Shown here: positions 15,762 through 34,762 of the stretch, in pieces
How positions within the stretch are numbered: the first letter of the stretch is position 1
How the letters are laid out: each line of letters opens with the position of its first letter
From: Streptomyces sp. ISL-66
GTDB lineage: Bacteria > Actinomycetota > Actinomycetes > Streptomycetales > Streptomycetaceae
NCBI RefSeq assembly: GCF_018614135.1
Contig: NZ_JAGGOW010000032.1
Span: 1-64,000 of the forward strand
Reading direction: 5' to 3'
DNA: 64,000 bases
Notes under the pieces: generated by a model
What the model saw: only the letters and a program-made list of their open reading frames with translations
Told to the model about the DNA's origin: nothing
Database searches by the model: none
Translations under genes and position numbers: made by a program

Positions 15762-16196
15762 ATGCCTCCCAAGAAGAAGAAGATCACGGGGCTTATCAAG
15801 CTCCAGATCAAGGCCGGTGCGGCCAACCCGGCTCCGCCGGTCGGCCCCGCGCTCGGTCAGCACGGCGTCAACATCATGGAGTTCTGCAAGGCCTACAACG
15901 CCGCGACCGAGTCGCAGCGTGGCATGGTCGTGCCGGTGGAGATCACGGTCTACGACGACCGTTCCTTCACCTTCATCACCAAGACTCCGCCGGCCGCGCG
16001 TCTCATCCTGAAGAGCGCGGGCGTGGAGAAGGGCTCCGGCGAGCCGCACAAGACCAAGGTCGCGAAGCTCACGCGTGACCAGGTCCGCGAGATCGCCACG
16101 CTCAAGATGCCTGACCTGAACGCCAACGACATCGACGCGGCCGAGAAGATCATCGCCGGCACCGCGCGTTCGATGGGCATCACGGTCGAAGGCTGA
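15762..16196 (+). CDS. rplK: 50S ribosomal protein L11
   Basis: This 144-residue protein forms the GTPase-associated centre with 23S rRNA and is needed for RelA activation. The N-terminal domain [20 protein letters not shown] has the proline-rich helix that contacts thiopeptides such as thiostrepton, and the C-terminal rRNA-binding part ends [18 protein letters not shown] lies 3 bases before the ATG. rplA follows 87 bases later in the same operon. Confidence 0.98.
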
Positions 16197-16283
16197 TTCA
16201 GCCACCCCCAGCACCACAGTGGTAGGACCAAGCGCTGGTCCGCACCACGACTCCACGCCTGAAGTCACTACACAGGAGCAGAA

Positions 16284-17012
16284 GTGAAGCGCAGCAAGAC
16301 TCTCCGCGCTGCGGACGCCAAGATCGACCGGGACAAGCTCTACGCCCCGCTCGAGGCCGTCCGTCTCGCCAAGGAGACCTCCGCCACCAAGTTCGACAGC
16401 ACCGTCGAGGTCGCCTTCCGCCTGGGTGTAGACCCGCGCAAGGCCGACCAGATGGTCCGCGGCACCGTGAACCTCCCGCACGGCACCGGCAAGACCGCCC
16501 GGGTCCTGGTCTTCGCGACCGGTGACCGTGCTGCGGCCGCGGTAGCCGCCGGCGCCGACATCGTCGGCGACGACGAGCTCATCAACGAGATCGCCAAGGG
16601 CAATCGCCTGAACGAGTTCGACGCCGTTGTGGCCACCCCGGACCTCATGGGCAAGGTCGGCCGCCTCGGCCGCGTGCTCGGTCCCCGTGGCCTCATGCCG
16701 AACCCGAAGACCGGCACCGTCACGATGGACGTCGCGAAGGCTGTCACCGAGATCAAGGGTGGCAAGATCGAGTTCCGCGTCGACAAGCACTCGAACCTGC
16801 ACTTCATCATCGGCAAGGTCTCCTTCACCGATGAGCAGCTGGTCGAGAACTACGGCGCGGCCCTGGACGAGATCCTTCGTCTGAAGCCGTCCGCCGCGAA
16901 GGGCCGCTACATCAGGAAGGCCGCCCTCAGCACCACGATGGGCCCCGGCATCATCCTGGACCAGAACCGCACCCGGAACCTCCTCGTCGAGGAAGACCCG
17001 GCTGCTGTCTGA
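16284..17012 (+). CDS. rplA: 50S ribosomal protein L1
   Basis: This 242-residue protein forms the L1 stalk and, in many bacteria, represses its own operon by binding the mRNA. The signature [20 protein letters not shown] is present near residues 127-146, and [20 protein letters not shown] forms the start. The GTG at 16284 follows AGGAG by 5 bases. The gene ends the rplKA operon; a strong hairpin lies 49 bases beyond the stop codon. Confidence 0.98.
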   Translation: MKRSKTLRAADAKIDRDKLYAPLEAVRLAKETSATKFDSTVEVAFRLGVDPRKADQMVRGTVNLPHGTGKTARVLVFATGDRAAAAVAAGADIVGDDELINEIAKGNRLNEFDAVVATPDLMGKVGRLGRVLGPRGLMPNPKTGTVTMDVAKAVTEIKGGKIEFRVDKHSNLHFIIGKVSFTDEQLVENYGAALDEILRLKPSAAKGRYIRKAALSTTMGPGIILDQNRTRNLLVEEDPAAV

Positions 17013-17060
17013 TCGGGCTTGAGCCCACGGCTCTGAGCCCCTGGCTCACCGATTGACCGA

Positions 17061-17102
17061 ACGGGCCCCTCGCCTCCCTTCACCGGGCGGCGGGGGGCCC
17101 GT
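17061..17102 (+). terminator. rplKA terminator
   Basis: ACGGGCCCC (17061-17069) and GGGGCCCGT (17094-17102) form a perfect 9-bp stem around a GC-rich interior that can also pair. There is no T tract. Confidence 0.7.
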
Positions 17103-17215
17103 TCGCGTACGCCCGCGGGCGTTCTCGGGAGCGTACGAGGGCCTCGCGGCCGCCCGGTGCCGGGAAGGGGGCCGGGGCCGCTCCGCGGGGCTCCAGAGGC
17201 CGCCGGGTGACCGAT

Positions 17216-17245
17216 TTGCTCTGCACGGCACCGTTCGCGTACTCT
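17216..17245 (+). promoter_or_regulatory. candidate rplJL promoter
   Basis: TTGCTC (17216-17221) and TACTCT (17240-17245) are separated by 18 bases. The predicted start gives a leader of about 200 bases before rplJ. Confidence 0.6.
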
Positions 17246-17373
17246 TCCGGAGAAGCCAAAGACCGCTGGTCGTTGCCGTGCCCGCAAGGGTTCGGTGGCC
17301 GAAGGATCCGCAGACTGCGGACGTCCTGCGCAGGTGATCAAGGAAAGTTCCCGGAACCCGTTCTGGTTGAGCT

Positions 17374-17411
17374 ACGCCCTGGCGCCTGCGCCGGGGCGTT
17401 TCGTATTTTGC
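17374..17411 (+). promoter_or_regulatory. attenuator-like hairpin in the rplJ leader
   Basis: ACGCCC (17374-17379) pairs with GGGCGT (17394-17399), and GGCG/CGCC pairs inside it. TTTCGTATTTTG follows. Its position between promoter and first gene, 45 bases before the ATG, fits an L10-controlled leader. Confidence 0.6.
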
Positions 17412-17455
17412 CCCTTCTGAGCGGTCCTCATCACCCGGAAGGAGGCCGACGCACT

Positions 17456-17986
17456 ATGCCGACGCCCAACAAGGCTGCCGCGGTAGCCGAGCTCACGGAC
17501 CAGTTCCGCGACTCGAACGCCGCCGTGCTGACCGAGTACCGGGGTCTCACCGTCGCGCAGCTCAAGACGCTGCGTCGTTCTCTCGGTGAGAACGCCCAGT
17601 ACGCCGTGGTGAAGAACACGCTGACCAAGATTGCGGCCAACCAGGCCGGGATCACCGCACTGGACGAGCACTTCGCTGGTCCCACCGCGGTCGCCTTCAT
17701 CACCGGTGACCCGGTGGAGTCGGCGAAGAGCCTGCGTGACTTCGCCAAGGAAAACCCGAACCTCATCATCAAGGCGGGTGTCCTTGATGGTAAGGCGCTC
17801 ACCGCGGATGAGATCAAGAAGCTTGCGGACCTCGAGTCCCGCGAGGTTCTGCTCAGCAAGCTGGCCGGCGCGTTCAAGGGCAAGCAGTCTCAGGCTGCCT
17901 CGCTCTTCCAGGCGCTGCCGTCGAAGTTCGTCCGCACTGCGGAAGCGCTTCGCGTCAAGCTCGCCGAGCAGGGCGGTGCCGAGTAA
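17456..17986 (+). CDS. rplJ: 50S ribosomal protein L10
   Basis: This 176-residue protein anchors the L7/L12 dimers to the ribosomal stalk base. [20 protein letters not shown], then [25 protein letters not shown] and [13 protein letters not shown] are family hallmarks; the C-terminal helix that carries L7/L12 follows from about residue 140. The ATG at 17456 is preceded by GGAAGGAGG. An earlier reading of the same frame from 17207 crosses the leader hairpin and is rejected. rplL follows after 110 bases. Confidence 0.97.
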   Translation: MPTPNKAAAVAELTDQFRDSNAAVLTEYRGLTVAQLKTLRRSLGENAQYAVVKNTLTKIAANQAGITALDEHFAGPTAVAFITGDPVESAKSLRDFAKENPNLIIKAGVLDGKALTADEIKKLADLESREVLLSKLAGAFKGKQSQAASLFQALPSKFVRTAEALRVKLAEQGGAE

Positions 17987-18096
17987 TTCGGCTCGCGCAC
18001 TGATCCGCGCCGCCTAGTGCGCGGGTCAAAGCGGGCCGTTACGCCCGCCTCTATATACATCCGGCACCTGCCGATTTAGTGGAAGGATCGCCCATC

Positions 18097-18480
18097 ATGG
18101 CGAAGCTCTCTCAGGACGACCTCCTCGCCCAGTTCGAGGAGATGACCCTCATCGAGCTCTCCGAGTTCGTGAAGGCGTTCGAGGACAAGTTCGACGTCAC
18201 CGCCGCCGCGGCCGTCGCTGTTGCCGGTCCCGCCGGTGGCGGCGCCGCCCCCGAGGCCGTCGAGGAGCAGGACGAGTTCGACGTCATCCTCACCGGTGCC
18301 GGCGACAAGAAGATCCAGGTCATCAAGGTCGTGCGCGAGCTCACCTCCCTGGGCCTCAAGGAGGCCAAGGACCTCGTGGACGGCGCTCCGAAGCCGGTCC
18401 TCGAGAAGGTCGCCAAGGAGGCCGCTGACAAGGCTGCCGAGTCCCTCAAGGCTGCCGGCGCGGCTGTCGAGGTCAAGTAA
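18097..18480 (+). CDS. rplL: 50S ribosomal protein L7/L12
   Basis: This 127-residue stalk protein recruits translational GTPases. The N-terminal dimer domain ([20 protein letters not shown]), an Ala/Gly-rich hinge near residues 34-50 and the C-terminal domain ([32 protein letters not shown]) are all seen. The ATG at 18097 follows GGAAGGA by 9 bases; an upstream ATG at 18079 lacks a ribosome-binding site. A strong terminator follows 30 bases after the stop. Confidence 0.98.
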   Translation: MAKLSQDDLLAQFEEMTLIELSEFVKAFEDKFDVTAAAAVAVAGPAGGGAAPEAVEEQDEFDVILTGAGDKKIQVIKVVRELTSLGLKEAKDLVDGAPKPVLEKVAKEAADKAAESLKAAGAAVEVK

Positions 18481-18510
18481 CACCTCTGGGGTCCTCCAGG
18501 GCCCCAACCA

Positions 18511-18543
18511 AGGGCGATCACCCGTAAGGGTGGTCGCCCTTTG
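18511..18543 (+). terminator. rplJL terminator
   Basis: AGGGCGATCACCC (18511-18523), loop GTAA and GGGTGGTCGCCCT (18528-18540) form a 13-bp stem with one G-U pair, followed by TTT. Confidence 0.88.
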
Positions 18544-18858
18544 GCGTACCCGGAGTGCCTGATTTGCCCCTGTCTCGTTGGGGAGTAGGGTGATCTTCGT
18601 TGCTCCGCGGCAGGGTCCTTGGGTGATCCGCACGGAGCAGGGGGCCTTGACGAACGGCACGCGGCGCGCAATTCTCAGAGCCGTCGCGAGATGGGCCGGT
18701 TCGATCCGAGATCCGAGGCATGGATCGGGCCCACATCGGGCATGGATCGACTACGAAGAGGGCAGTACTGTTACGCGCTCTGTGTGCGAGAGCCGAACCG
18801 TTGGACGCAGTTGAAACGACATGGGGAAGGCCTGTTGCCGGTTTCCGGAAACCTGGTC

Positions 18859-18887
18859 TGGACATCAGTGAGCCAAGTGGCTACACT
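18859..18887 (+). promoter_or_regulatory. rpoBC promoter
   Basis: TGGACA (18859-18864) and TACACT (18882-18887) are 17 bases apart, each one or two bases from the vegetative-sigma consensus. Transcription from about 18894 would give rpoBC its own start, independent of rplJL. Confidence 0.65.
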
Positions 18888-19068
18888 GACCCTTTGCGCT
18901 GCCTGTTAGCTGCCCCCTGCCCGTCGCCAGGGGCATGCCCACGCATGAGCACACTTGATTGAACGGCCCTGAGCTGGTCCTTTTTGACCAGATGGGGGGC
19001 GCTTGTCTTCTGTGTCAGCTGGGACCGGTACGCGCGTAGTGAGTCCGAGCCCTCGGAAGGACCCCCTC

Positions 19069-22551
<3,483 letters not shown>

Positions 22552-22557
22552 CGGGCC

Positions 22558-22589
22558 TGACGGGGGGCTCGCTCAAGAGCCCCCCGTCA
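22558..22589 (+). other. 13-bp perfect hairpin between rpoB and rpoC
   Basis: TGACGGGGGGCTC (22558-22570), loop GCTCAA and GAGCCCCCCGTCA (22577-22589) pair perfectly, with no T tract afterwards. It may pause transcription, protect the 3' end of rpoB mRNA or be a processing site. Confidence 0.75.
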
Positions 22590-22648
22590 TCCCCGGGACC
22601 GTTCAGACCATGATTGAGACTCGACCCCGAAAGAGGGATTGACGCACA

Positions 22649-26563
<3,915 letters not shown>

Positions 26564-26586
26564 GGTCTTGAGCAGTAGGTAGTACG

Positions 26587-26630
26587 AAGAAGCCCCCCGC
26601 GGCTCCGAGAGGAGCGGCGGGGGGCTTCTT
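26587..26630. terminator. bidirectional terminator between rpoC and the YfhO gene
   Basis: AAGAAGCCCCCCGC (26587-26600) and GCGGGGGGCTTCTT (26617-26630) form a perfect 14-bp stem, and GGCTCC/GGAGC extends it. The A/T-flanked ends would act for both converging genes. Confidence 0.88.
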
Positions 26631-26662
26631 CGTGTCCGGGGAGCCGCCGGGAGCGGGCCGGA

Positions 26663-29146
26663 TCAGCGCCGGTCGCGCCGGCGCAGGGCCGCCGCCGTGG
26701 CTGAGGCCAGGGCCAGGAGGGACAGGGCGGCGCCTGCGAGGCCCGGGGTGAGGCCCTTCGGGGTGAAGGTGCAGGAGAGTTTGTCGGTGCCGGTGGGGAT
26801 GGTCATGGAGACCAGGCCGTGGAAGCTCTTCACCGGGGCGCTGCAACTCCAGCCGGGGACGTCGGTCATCGCGAAGACGGCGGTGCCCGTGGCGCCCTTC
26901 GGGAGGGTGGCTTCGATGGTGTGGCCGCCGGCGGTGACCTTCGTGGCGCCCGTGGAGGTCAGCCGGCCGACGGCCCGGGTGAGCGCGGCGCGGTCCAGGC
27001 AGCCGATGGGGTGGCGGCCGGCGGTCGCGTCCTTGGTCCGGGTCGTCACCGTGACCGCGACCGTGCCCTCCGCGGGTACCTCGCCGAGCGGCAGGACGCC
27101 CGTCATGCGGTCTTCCAGGGGCGTGTGCGTGCCGCCGGAGGTGAGGGTGCCGTAGAGCGCCGGGGAGTACCAGAAGGCCTCGGAGCCGGGCGCGCACCGG
27201 GCGGCGTAGGTCTGCTCCGTGGCGGTGCCGCCGGCGCGGACGGACGGGACCTCGTAGACGGTGGCGCCCAGCACGTTCTCCTGGCGGGCGTAGACGCTGT
27301 CCGCCGGGTGCGGGGAGGCGTACGGACCGCTGCGGATCGTGACCAGGGGCGGGGCGGGGAACTTCGCGCCCGTCCAGGTGTTCGGGGCGGCGCCGGGGCG
27401 GACGCGGGCGCCGATCGAGAAGATCGCGTCCAGCACGGGGTTGTCGGCGCCGAAGAAGGTCCGGCCGTCGTTCTTGTAGCCGTAGCCGAGCGGCTCCAGC
27501 GCCTGGTAGGTGACCTCGGGCAGGTAGCTGCTGTAGTACTGCGGACCCTCCGCCCGCAGGGCGAGCGCGTCGTTGTACGAGGTCTGCGGCGCGCCCGAGT
27601 CGGTCCGGTGGGCGGGCCAGCCGTCCACGGACCGGACGGCTTCGAAGTGGCGGGTGATCGACGCGTTCGAGGTGGCGACGGGCTTCGCCCAGCGTTCGCG
27701 CGAGCGGCGGACGTCCGCGTTGTCGGCGGCGGCCGTGGACTCGACGAAGACGACGCCGGTCATCAGCACCGCGGCCAGGGGGATCAGCATCCGCCGCTTC
27801 TCGCCCAGCGCCAGCAGGACCAGGGCCAGCAGGGACACCGCTCCGCCGCCGAGGACGGCGGGCCAGGTGGCGCCGCCGAAGTCGTTGGTGTGGCGCAGCG
27901 CGAAGGTGGCGGCGACCAGCAGGGCGGCGGCCAGGGCCAGGTGCAGGGGGCGCGGGCGGTTGGCCAGGGACAGCCAGGCGACGATCACCACCATCCCGCT
28001 GAAGACGAAGGCCTCGCGGTAGGGGTTGCCGTTCGGCACCGCCAGCCCGTGCCACACGTACTGGGTGGGCGGGAACTGGAAGGAGAGCAGGACCAGCAGC
28101 GTCGCCGCCGCCCACACCAGGCGGGTCTTCTTCGCGATGGAGGAGTTCAGGAGGAACGACCCGGCCAGGATCAGGCCGAGCGAGGCCACGTACAGCCGGG
28201 GCCGGCCGCCCCACAGGTAGGTGCCGGGGAGCATGCCCGTCAGGAAGATCTCGATCCGCACCGGATCGAACGCGGCGGCCCTGGTCGGTTGCGCGGCCCC
28301 GCTGGAGAGGAACGACGGCAGGAGCAGGGGGAGCGTGAGCAGGATGCCCGTCGCGGTGGCGGTCGCCGCCCGCCACAGGGTGCGCAGCCGCTGCGCGCCG
28401 GTCAGGTCGAGGACGACGAGGCGGACGGCCAGCAGCACGCAGGCGGCCATCGTGGCCATCATCGCGGTGTAGAAGTTCCCGTACCAGGCGAGTGCGACCA
28501 GCAGGGCCACGCCGGGCCAGCGGCGCTGCTCCAGGCACCACTCGACGGCGATGCCGAGGAGGGGGAGGGCCACCAGGCCCCAGAGCCACATGGGGATGTA
28601 CGAGGCGTCGCTCAGCGCCCAGCCGCACAGGCCGTACACGGCTCCGAGCACGCCGCGCTGCCACCACGGGCCGGGGTGCAGCTTGCCGAGGTAGACGGCC
28701 ATCAGGGCGGCGGCGGTGCCCATGGTGAGGGGGGTGAGCGCGAAGACGGCGAGGTCCACGTGGGCGCGGGGGACGAGGACGGCCAGCCAGGAGAAGGGGT
28801 TGCCGAGGTACGTGTAGTAGTCGGACAGGAACTGCTGGCCGAAGCCGCCGCGCCAGGTGAAGAGCAGGTCCCCGGCGGCCTGGCCGTGGACCAGGTCCCA
28901 CAGGGCCCGGTGGAAGGGCACGTACTGGTTGGCCTGGTCGTTGACGGCGCGGCCGGTGTTCCCGAAGGGGAAGGTGCCGCGCGTCGCCCAGGAGGCGCAG
29001 AAGGCGCCCGCGGTGACGAGGAAGGCGAGCAGCGGGGCCCGGAGCCGCCGCAGGAGCCGGCTGCCGCGGCCGGCGCGGACCCGCTCCCGGTCCGGCGGGT
29101 CGGGCGGGCCGTCGGTCATCGCCGGCTCGGTCGTGGCCGTCCCCAA
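26663..29146 (-). CDS. YfhO-family integral membrane protein (GT-C type)
   Basis: This large protein (827 residues from the TTG at 29146) has many membrane segments in its N-terminal two thirds, beginning at LLAFLVTAGAFCASWATRGT, then an extracytoplasmic beta-rich region and a last helix GLAGAALSLLALASATAAAL. FGNTGRAVNDQANQYVPFHR after the first helix is typical of YfhO. In Bacillus subtilis YfhO transfers a lipid-carried sugar to lipoteichoic acid with the GT2 enzyme CsbB; a similar role in decorating a cell-wall polymer is an inference here. The start is uncertain: the TTG has GGGAG 7 bases upstream, the ATG at 29119 (818 residues) has none. Confidence 0.85.
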   Translation of the reverse strand: MGTATTEPAMTDGPPDPPDRERVRAGRGSRLLRRLRAPLLAFLVTAGAFCASWATRGTFPFGNTGRAVNDQANQYVPFHRALWDLVHGQAAGDLLFTWRGGFGQQFLSDYYTYLGNPFSWLAVLVPRAHVDLAVFALTPLTMGTAAALMAVYLGKLHPGPWWQRGVLGAVYGLCGWALSDASYIPMWLWGLVALPLLGIAVEWCLEQRRWPGVALLVALAWYGNFYTAMMATMAACVLLAVRLVVLDLTGAQRLRTLWRAATATATGILLTLPLLLPSFLSSGAAQPTRAAAFDPVRIEIFLTGMLPGTYLWGGRPRLYVASLGLILAGSFLLNSSIAKKTRLVWAAATLLVLLSFQFPPTQYVWHGLAVPNGNPYREAFVFSGMVVIVAWLSLANRPRPLHLALAAALLVAATFALRHTNDFGGATWPAVLGGGAVSLLALVLLALGEKRRMLIPLAAVLMTGVVFVESTAAADNADVRRSRERWAKPVATSNASITRHFEAVRSVDGWPAHRTDSGAPQTSYNDALALRAEGPQYYSSYLPEVTYQALEPLGYGYKNDGRTFFGADNPVLDAIFSIGARVRPGAAPNTWTGAKFPAPPLVTIRSGPYASPHPADSVYARQENVLGATVYEVPSVRAGGTATEQTYAARCAPGSEAFWYSPALYGTLTSGGTHTPLEDRMTGVLPLGEVPAEGTVAVTVTTRTKDATAGRHPIGCLDRAALTRAVGRLTSTGATKVTAGGHTIEATLPKGATGTAVFAMTDVPGWSCSAPVKSFHGLVSMTIPTGTDKLSCTFTPKGLTPGLAGAALSLLALASATAAALRRRDRR

Positions 29147-29181
29147 TGTCCCGCTCCCTGGTGTGATGGTGCCTGGTGGTT

Positions 29182-29214
29182 CCGTTTGGGCCGAATCGCC
29201 GTTTGGCCGAATCG
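29182..29214. repeat. 16/17-bp tandem direct repeat upstream of the YfhO gene
   Basis: CGTTTGGGCCGAATCGC (29182-29198) is followed directly by CGTTTGGCCGAATCGC (29199-29214), differing by one inserted G. It begins 35 bases upstream of the chosen start of the minus-strand YfhO gene, a usual position for an operator. Confidence 0.8.
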
Positions 29215-29410
29215 CTGGGCAGTTTAGTTCGCCGGGCGCTCGGCGCCCGCCCGAAAAGGGGCGTTCGGGGCCCCTGTTCGAGCGGCCCCGGCGGCTCGGG
29301 ACGTAGCACACGCGCACCATGTCCGCACATCGGAGGGACCGCACCCGGCTCTCGGCCGTGCGGCTACTGGCCTGCGGGTACTCCGGGCAGCCGGGTCGGG
29401 GGCTTTTGTT

Positions 29411-29439
29411 TTGACCGGAGTGGATGCGGTAGGTACGCT
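29411..29439 (+). promoter_or_regulatory. str operon (rpsL) promoter
   Basis: TTGACC (29411-29416) and TACGCT (29434-29439) are 17 bases apart, close to consensus. The leader to the rpsL GTG would be about 187 bases. Confidence 0.72.
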
Positions 29440-29556
29440 CAGACCTTGTGCCTGGGGTGTGCCTGGGCTCCTGTGCGTGTCCATCAACCGCACTCGAGTC
29501 GAATCGGGCCACTGCGATTCATGCGTTTCCGCGCTTGCGCGGGAGTCCGCCGGATC

Positions 29557-29581
29557 CGACACACCCGACCGCGTGGGTCGG
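29557..29581 (+). promoter_or_regulatory. leader element shared by str and S10 operons
   Basis: A 25-base sequence beginning CGACACACCCGACC and ending GTGGGTCGG is the same at 24 of 25 positions as 49142-49166. CCGACC and GGTCGG within it form a 6-bp hairpin with a GCGTG loop. It ends 51 bases before the rpsL start codon. Confidence 0.7.
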
Positions 29582-29632
29582 CAAATGTTCCAGGTTAGTT
29601 TCACTACACGGCACACAGAAACCGGAGAAGTA

Positions 29633-30004
29633 GTGCCTACGATCCAGCAGCTGGTCCGTAAGGGCCGGCAGGACAAGGTCGAGAAGACCAAGACCCCCGC
29701 GCTCGAGGCTTCGCCCCAGCGCCGCGGCGTCTGCACGCGTGTGTTCACGACCACCCCGAAGAAGCCGAACTCGGCGCTCCGTAAGGTCGCGCGCGTGCGT
29801 CTGACCTCCGGCATCGAGGTCACGGCCTACATTCCGGGTGAGGGACACAACCTGCAGGAGCACTCGATCGTGCTCGTGCGTGGTGGCCGTGTGAAGGACC
29901 TGCCGGGTGTTCGTTACAAGATCATCCGCGGTGCGCTTGACACTCAGGCTGTCAAGAACCGCAAGCAGGCCCGCAGCCGCTACGGCGCCAAGAAGGAGAA
30001 GTAG
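29633..30004 (+). CDS. rpsL: 30S ribosomal protein S12
   Basis: This 123-residue protein lies at the decoding centre and controls translational accuracy. [20 protein letters not shown] follows the GTG start, and [13 protein letters not shown] has Lys43 and [11 protein letters not shown] has Lys88, the two positions where substitutions give streptomycin resistance; both are wild type. GGAG is 5 bases before the GTG at 29633. It is the first gene of the str operon, 2 bases before rpsG. Confidence 0.98.
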   Translation: MPTIQQLVRKGRQDKVEKTKTPALEASPQRRGVCTRVFTTTPKKPNSALRKVARVRLTSGIEVTAYIPGEGHNLQEHSIVLVRGGRVKDLPGVRYKIIRGALDTQAVKNRKQARSRYGAKKEK

Positions 30005-30006
30005 AA

Positions 30007-30477
30007 ATGCCTCGTAAGGGCCCCGCCCCGAAGCGCCCGGTCATCATCGACCCGGTCTATGCATCTCCTCTGGTGACGTCGCTCATCAACAAGATCCTCC
30101 TGAACGGCAAGCGCTCCACCGCCGAGCGCATCGTTTACGGCGCCATGGAAGGCCTCCGCGAGAAGACCGGCAACGACCCGGTCATCACGCTGAAGCGCGC
30201 GCTCGAGAACGTCAAGCCGTCCCTCGAGGTCAAGTCCCGTCGTGTCGGTGGCGCCACCTACCAGGTGCCGATCGAGGTCAAGCCGGGCCGTCAGTCGACC
30301 CTCGCGCTGCGCTGGCTCGTGGGTTACTCCCGCGCCCGCCGCGAGAAGACGATGACCGAGCGCCTCATGAACGAGCTGCTCGACGCCTCCAACGGTCTTG
30401 GCGCTGCCGTCAAGAAGCGCGAGGACACCCACAAGATGGCCGAGTCCAACAAGGCCTTCGCGCACTACCGCTGGTAG
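30007..30477 (+). CDS. rpsG: 30S ribosomal protein S7
   Basis: This 156-residue protein nucleates assembly of the 30S head and contacts mRNA at the E site. [40 protein letters not shown] and [20 protein letters not shown] are standard. GGAG inside the end of rpsL provides the ribosome-binding site. In enterobacteria S7 represses the str operon; whether this holds here is not shown. fusA follows after 39 bases. Confidence 0.98.
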   Translation: MPRKGPAPKRPVIIDPVYASPLVTSLINKILLNGKRSTAERIVYGAMEGLREKTGNDPVITLKRALENVKPSLEVKSRRVGGATYQVPIEVKPGRQSTLALRWLVGYSRARREKTMTERLMNELLDASNGLGAAVKKREDTHKMAESNKAFAHYRW

Positions 30478-30516
30478 TCCCAACCCACATCGAGACCGAG
30501 AGAAGACTGAGCCGAT

Positions 30517-32646
<2,130 letters not shown>

Positions 32647-32794
32647 CTCTTCCGAGTACACGCTTTAGGCTTGTCACCGGAGCCTCTGGGGCAACAGGAG
32701 CAACCCTCCTTTGCCCCGGAGGAACCGGCTATCCAGCAAAGATCACCTGGCGCCGATGAGCAAGGCGTACAGAACCACTCTCCAGGAGGACCCC
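32647..32794 (+). promoter_or_regulatory. fusA-tuf spacer with possible tuf promoter
   Basis: TAGGCT at 32666-32671 is a good -10 hexamer and would start a leader of about 118 bases for tuf; no clear -35 is visible. A tuf1-specific promoter in this spacer has been described for Streptomyces ramocissimus. Confidence 0.4.
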
Positions 32795-33988
<1,194 letters not shown>

Positions 33989-34038
33989 TTCGTGTTCTGA
34001 CCTGGTAGCTCGCGCGAGCGGGCACCATGTTTGACAGG

Positions 34039-34084
34039 AGGGCCCCTTCCCCGTCGTTCGCGCGACGGGGGAGGGGCCCTTCTC
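34039..34084 (+). terminator. str operon terminator
   Basis: An 18-bp stem between 34039-34056 and 34063-34080 with one G-U pair and loop TTCGCG, followed by TCTCG. It starts 51 bases after the tuf stop. Confidence 0.88.
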
Positions 34085-34109
34085 GTACGCGCCCGCCTGC
34101 CCGGGCGTA

Positions 34110-34150
34110 CGAAAAAGGGCCGCACCCCCGGGGGGTGCGGCCCTTTTCGC
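34110..34150 (-). terminator. terminator of the rmlAC operon
   Basis: GGGCCGCACCCCC (about 34117-34129) pairs with GGGGTGCGGCCC (34132-34143), and flanking A and T runs extend it. On the minus strand the stem ends in CCCTTTTTCG, a classic intrinsic terminator 13 bases beyond the rmlC stop. Confidence 0.88.
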
Positions 34151-34162
34151 GTACGGCGGCGG

Positions 34163-34762
34163 TCAGTTCACGCGCAGGGACCGCGTGAACTCCAGGCAGG
34201 CCGCGTGGTCGGGCAGCAGGCCCGACGCGAGGGCGTCGGCCAGCGAGGGCGCCGCCTCGTCGCGGGCGGACAGCAGCCGGACGTCCGCCGGCCAGTCGAT
34301 GCCCAGGTCCGGATCGAGCGGGTGCACCGAGTGCTCGCCCGTCGGGTTGTACGTCTCGGAGCAGAGGTAGGACAGCGTGGCGTCGTCGCTCAGCGCGCAG
34401 AAGCCGTGGCCCATCCCCTCGGGGATGTAGACCGCACGGCGGTCCACGTCGTCCAGCCGGACGCCCTCCCAGCGGCCGAAGGTCGGGGAGCCGACCCGCA
34501 GGTCCACGATGACGTCGAGCACGGCGCCGCGCACGCAAGTGACGTACTTGGCCTGGCCGCGCGGGACGTCGGCGAAGTGGATGCCGCGCACCACGCCGCG
34601 CTGGGAGACGGAGAGGTTCGCCTGCGCCAGGTTCAGCGGGTGCCCGACGACCTCGGCGAGGCGGTCGAAGCGGTACCACTCCATGAACATGCCGCGCGGG
34701 TCACCGTGCTGCTGAGGGGTGATCTCGAATACGCCCTCGAGGGGGAGTTCGCGGAACTTCAC
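34163..34762 (-). CDS. rfbC: dTDP-4-dehydrorhamnose 3,5-epimerase
   Basis: This 199-residue cupin (RmlC) epimerises dTDP-4-keto-6-deoxyglucose at C3 and C5, the third step of dTDP-L-rhamnose synthesis. [19 protein letters not shown], the catalytic histidine in [28 protein letters not shown], and [15 protein letters not shown] with the active-site region YLCSETYNP are seen. The ATG at 34762 overlaps the stop of rmlA by 4 bases (ATGA), so the two are translationally coupled. The C-terminal 20 residues are variable in the family. Confidence 0.96.
   Translation of the reverse strand: MKFRELPLEGVFEITPQQHGDPRGMFMEWYRFDRLAEVVGHPLNLAQANLSVSQRGVVRGIHFADVPRGQAKYVTCVRGAVLDVIVDLRVGSPTFGRWEGVRLDDVDRRAVYIPEGMGHGFCALSDDATLSYLCSETYNPTGEHSVHPLDPDLGIDWPADVRLLSARDEAAPSLADALASGLLPDHAACLEFTRSLRVN

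Larger units (their letters stand above)
17013..17455. other. 443-bp region: rplKA terminator, rplJ promoter and leader
   Basis: The region holds the terminator at 17061-17102, a promoter at 17216-17245, and a roughly 200-base rplJ leader with a hairpin and T-rich tail at 17374-17411. In other bacteria the leader of rplJL is bound by the L10-L7/L12 complex. I see no gene in it. Confidence 0.7.
18481..19068. other. 588-bp rplL-rpoB intergenic region
   Basis: It holds two hairpins (18487-18506 and the terminator at 18511-18543), then about 300 bases without clear structure, a strong promoter at 18859-18887 and a leader of about 175 bases to the rpoB TTG. A weaker TGGATC/TACTGT pair near 18743-18771 may be a second promoter. 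No credible gene is present. Confidence 0.65.
29147..29632. other. 486-bp divergent region between YfhO gene and rpsL
   Basis: It holds a tandem direct repeat (29182-29214), a GC hairpin (CGGGCGC 29232-29238 with GCGCCCG 29242-29248), a strong rpsL promoter (29411-29439) and the rpsL leader with a hairpin element shared with the S10 operon (29557-29581). No gene is apparent. Confidence 0.7.

Noticed and set aside
19003..19068. Upstream TTG start for rpoB adding 22 residues
   Set aside because: No ribosome-binding site there, whereas GGAAGGA precedes the TTG at 19069 and that start gives the length expected for Streptomyces.
32711..32794. N-terminal extension of EF-Tu by 28 residues
   Set aside because: The added sequence is not found in EF-Tu, and AGGAGGA marks the GTG at 32795.
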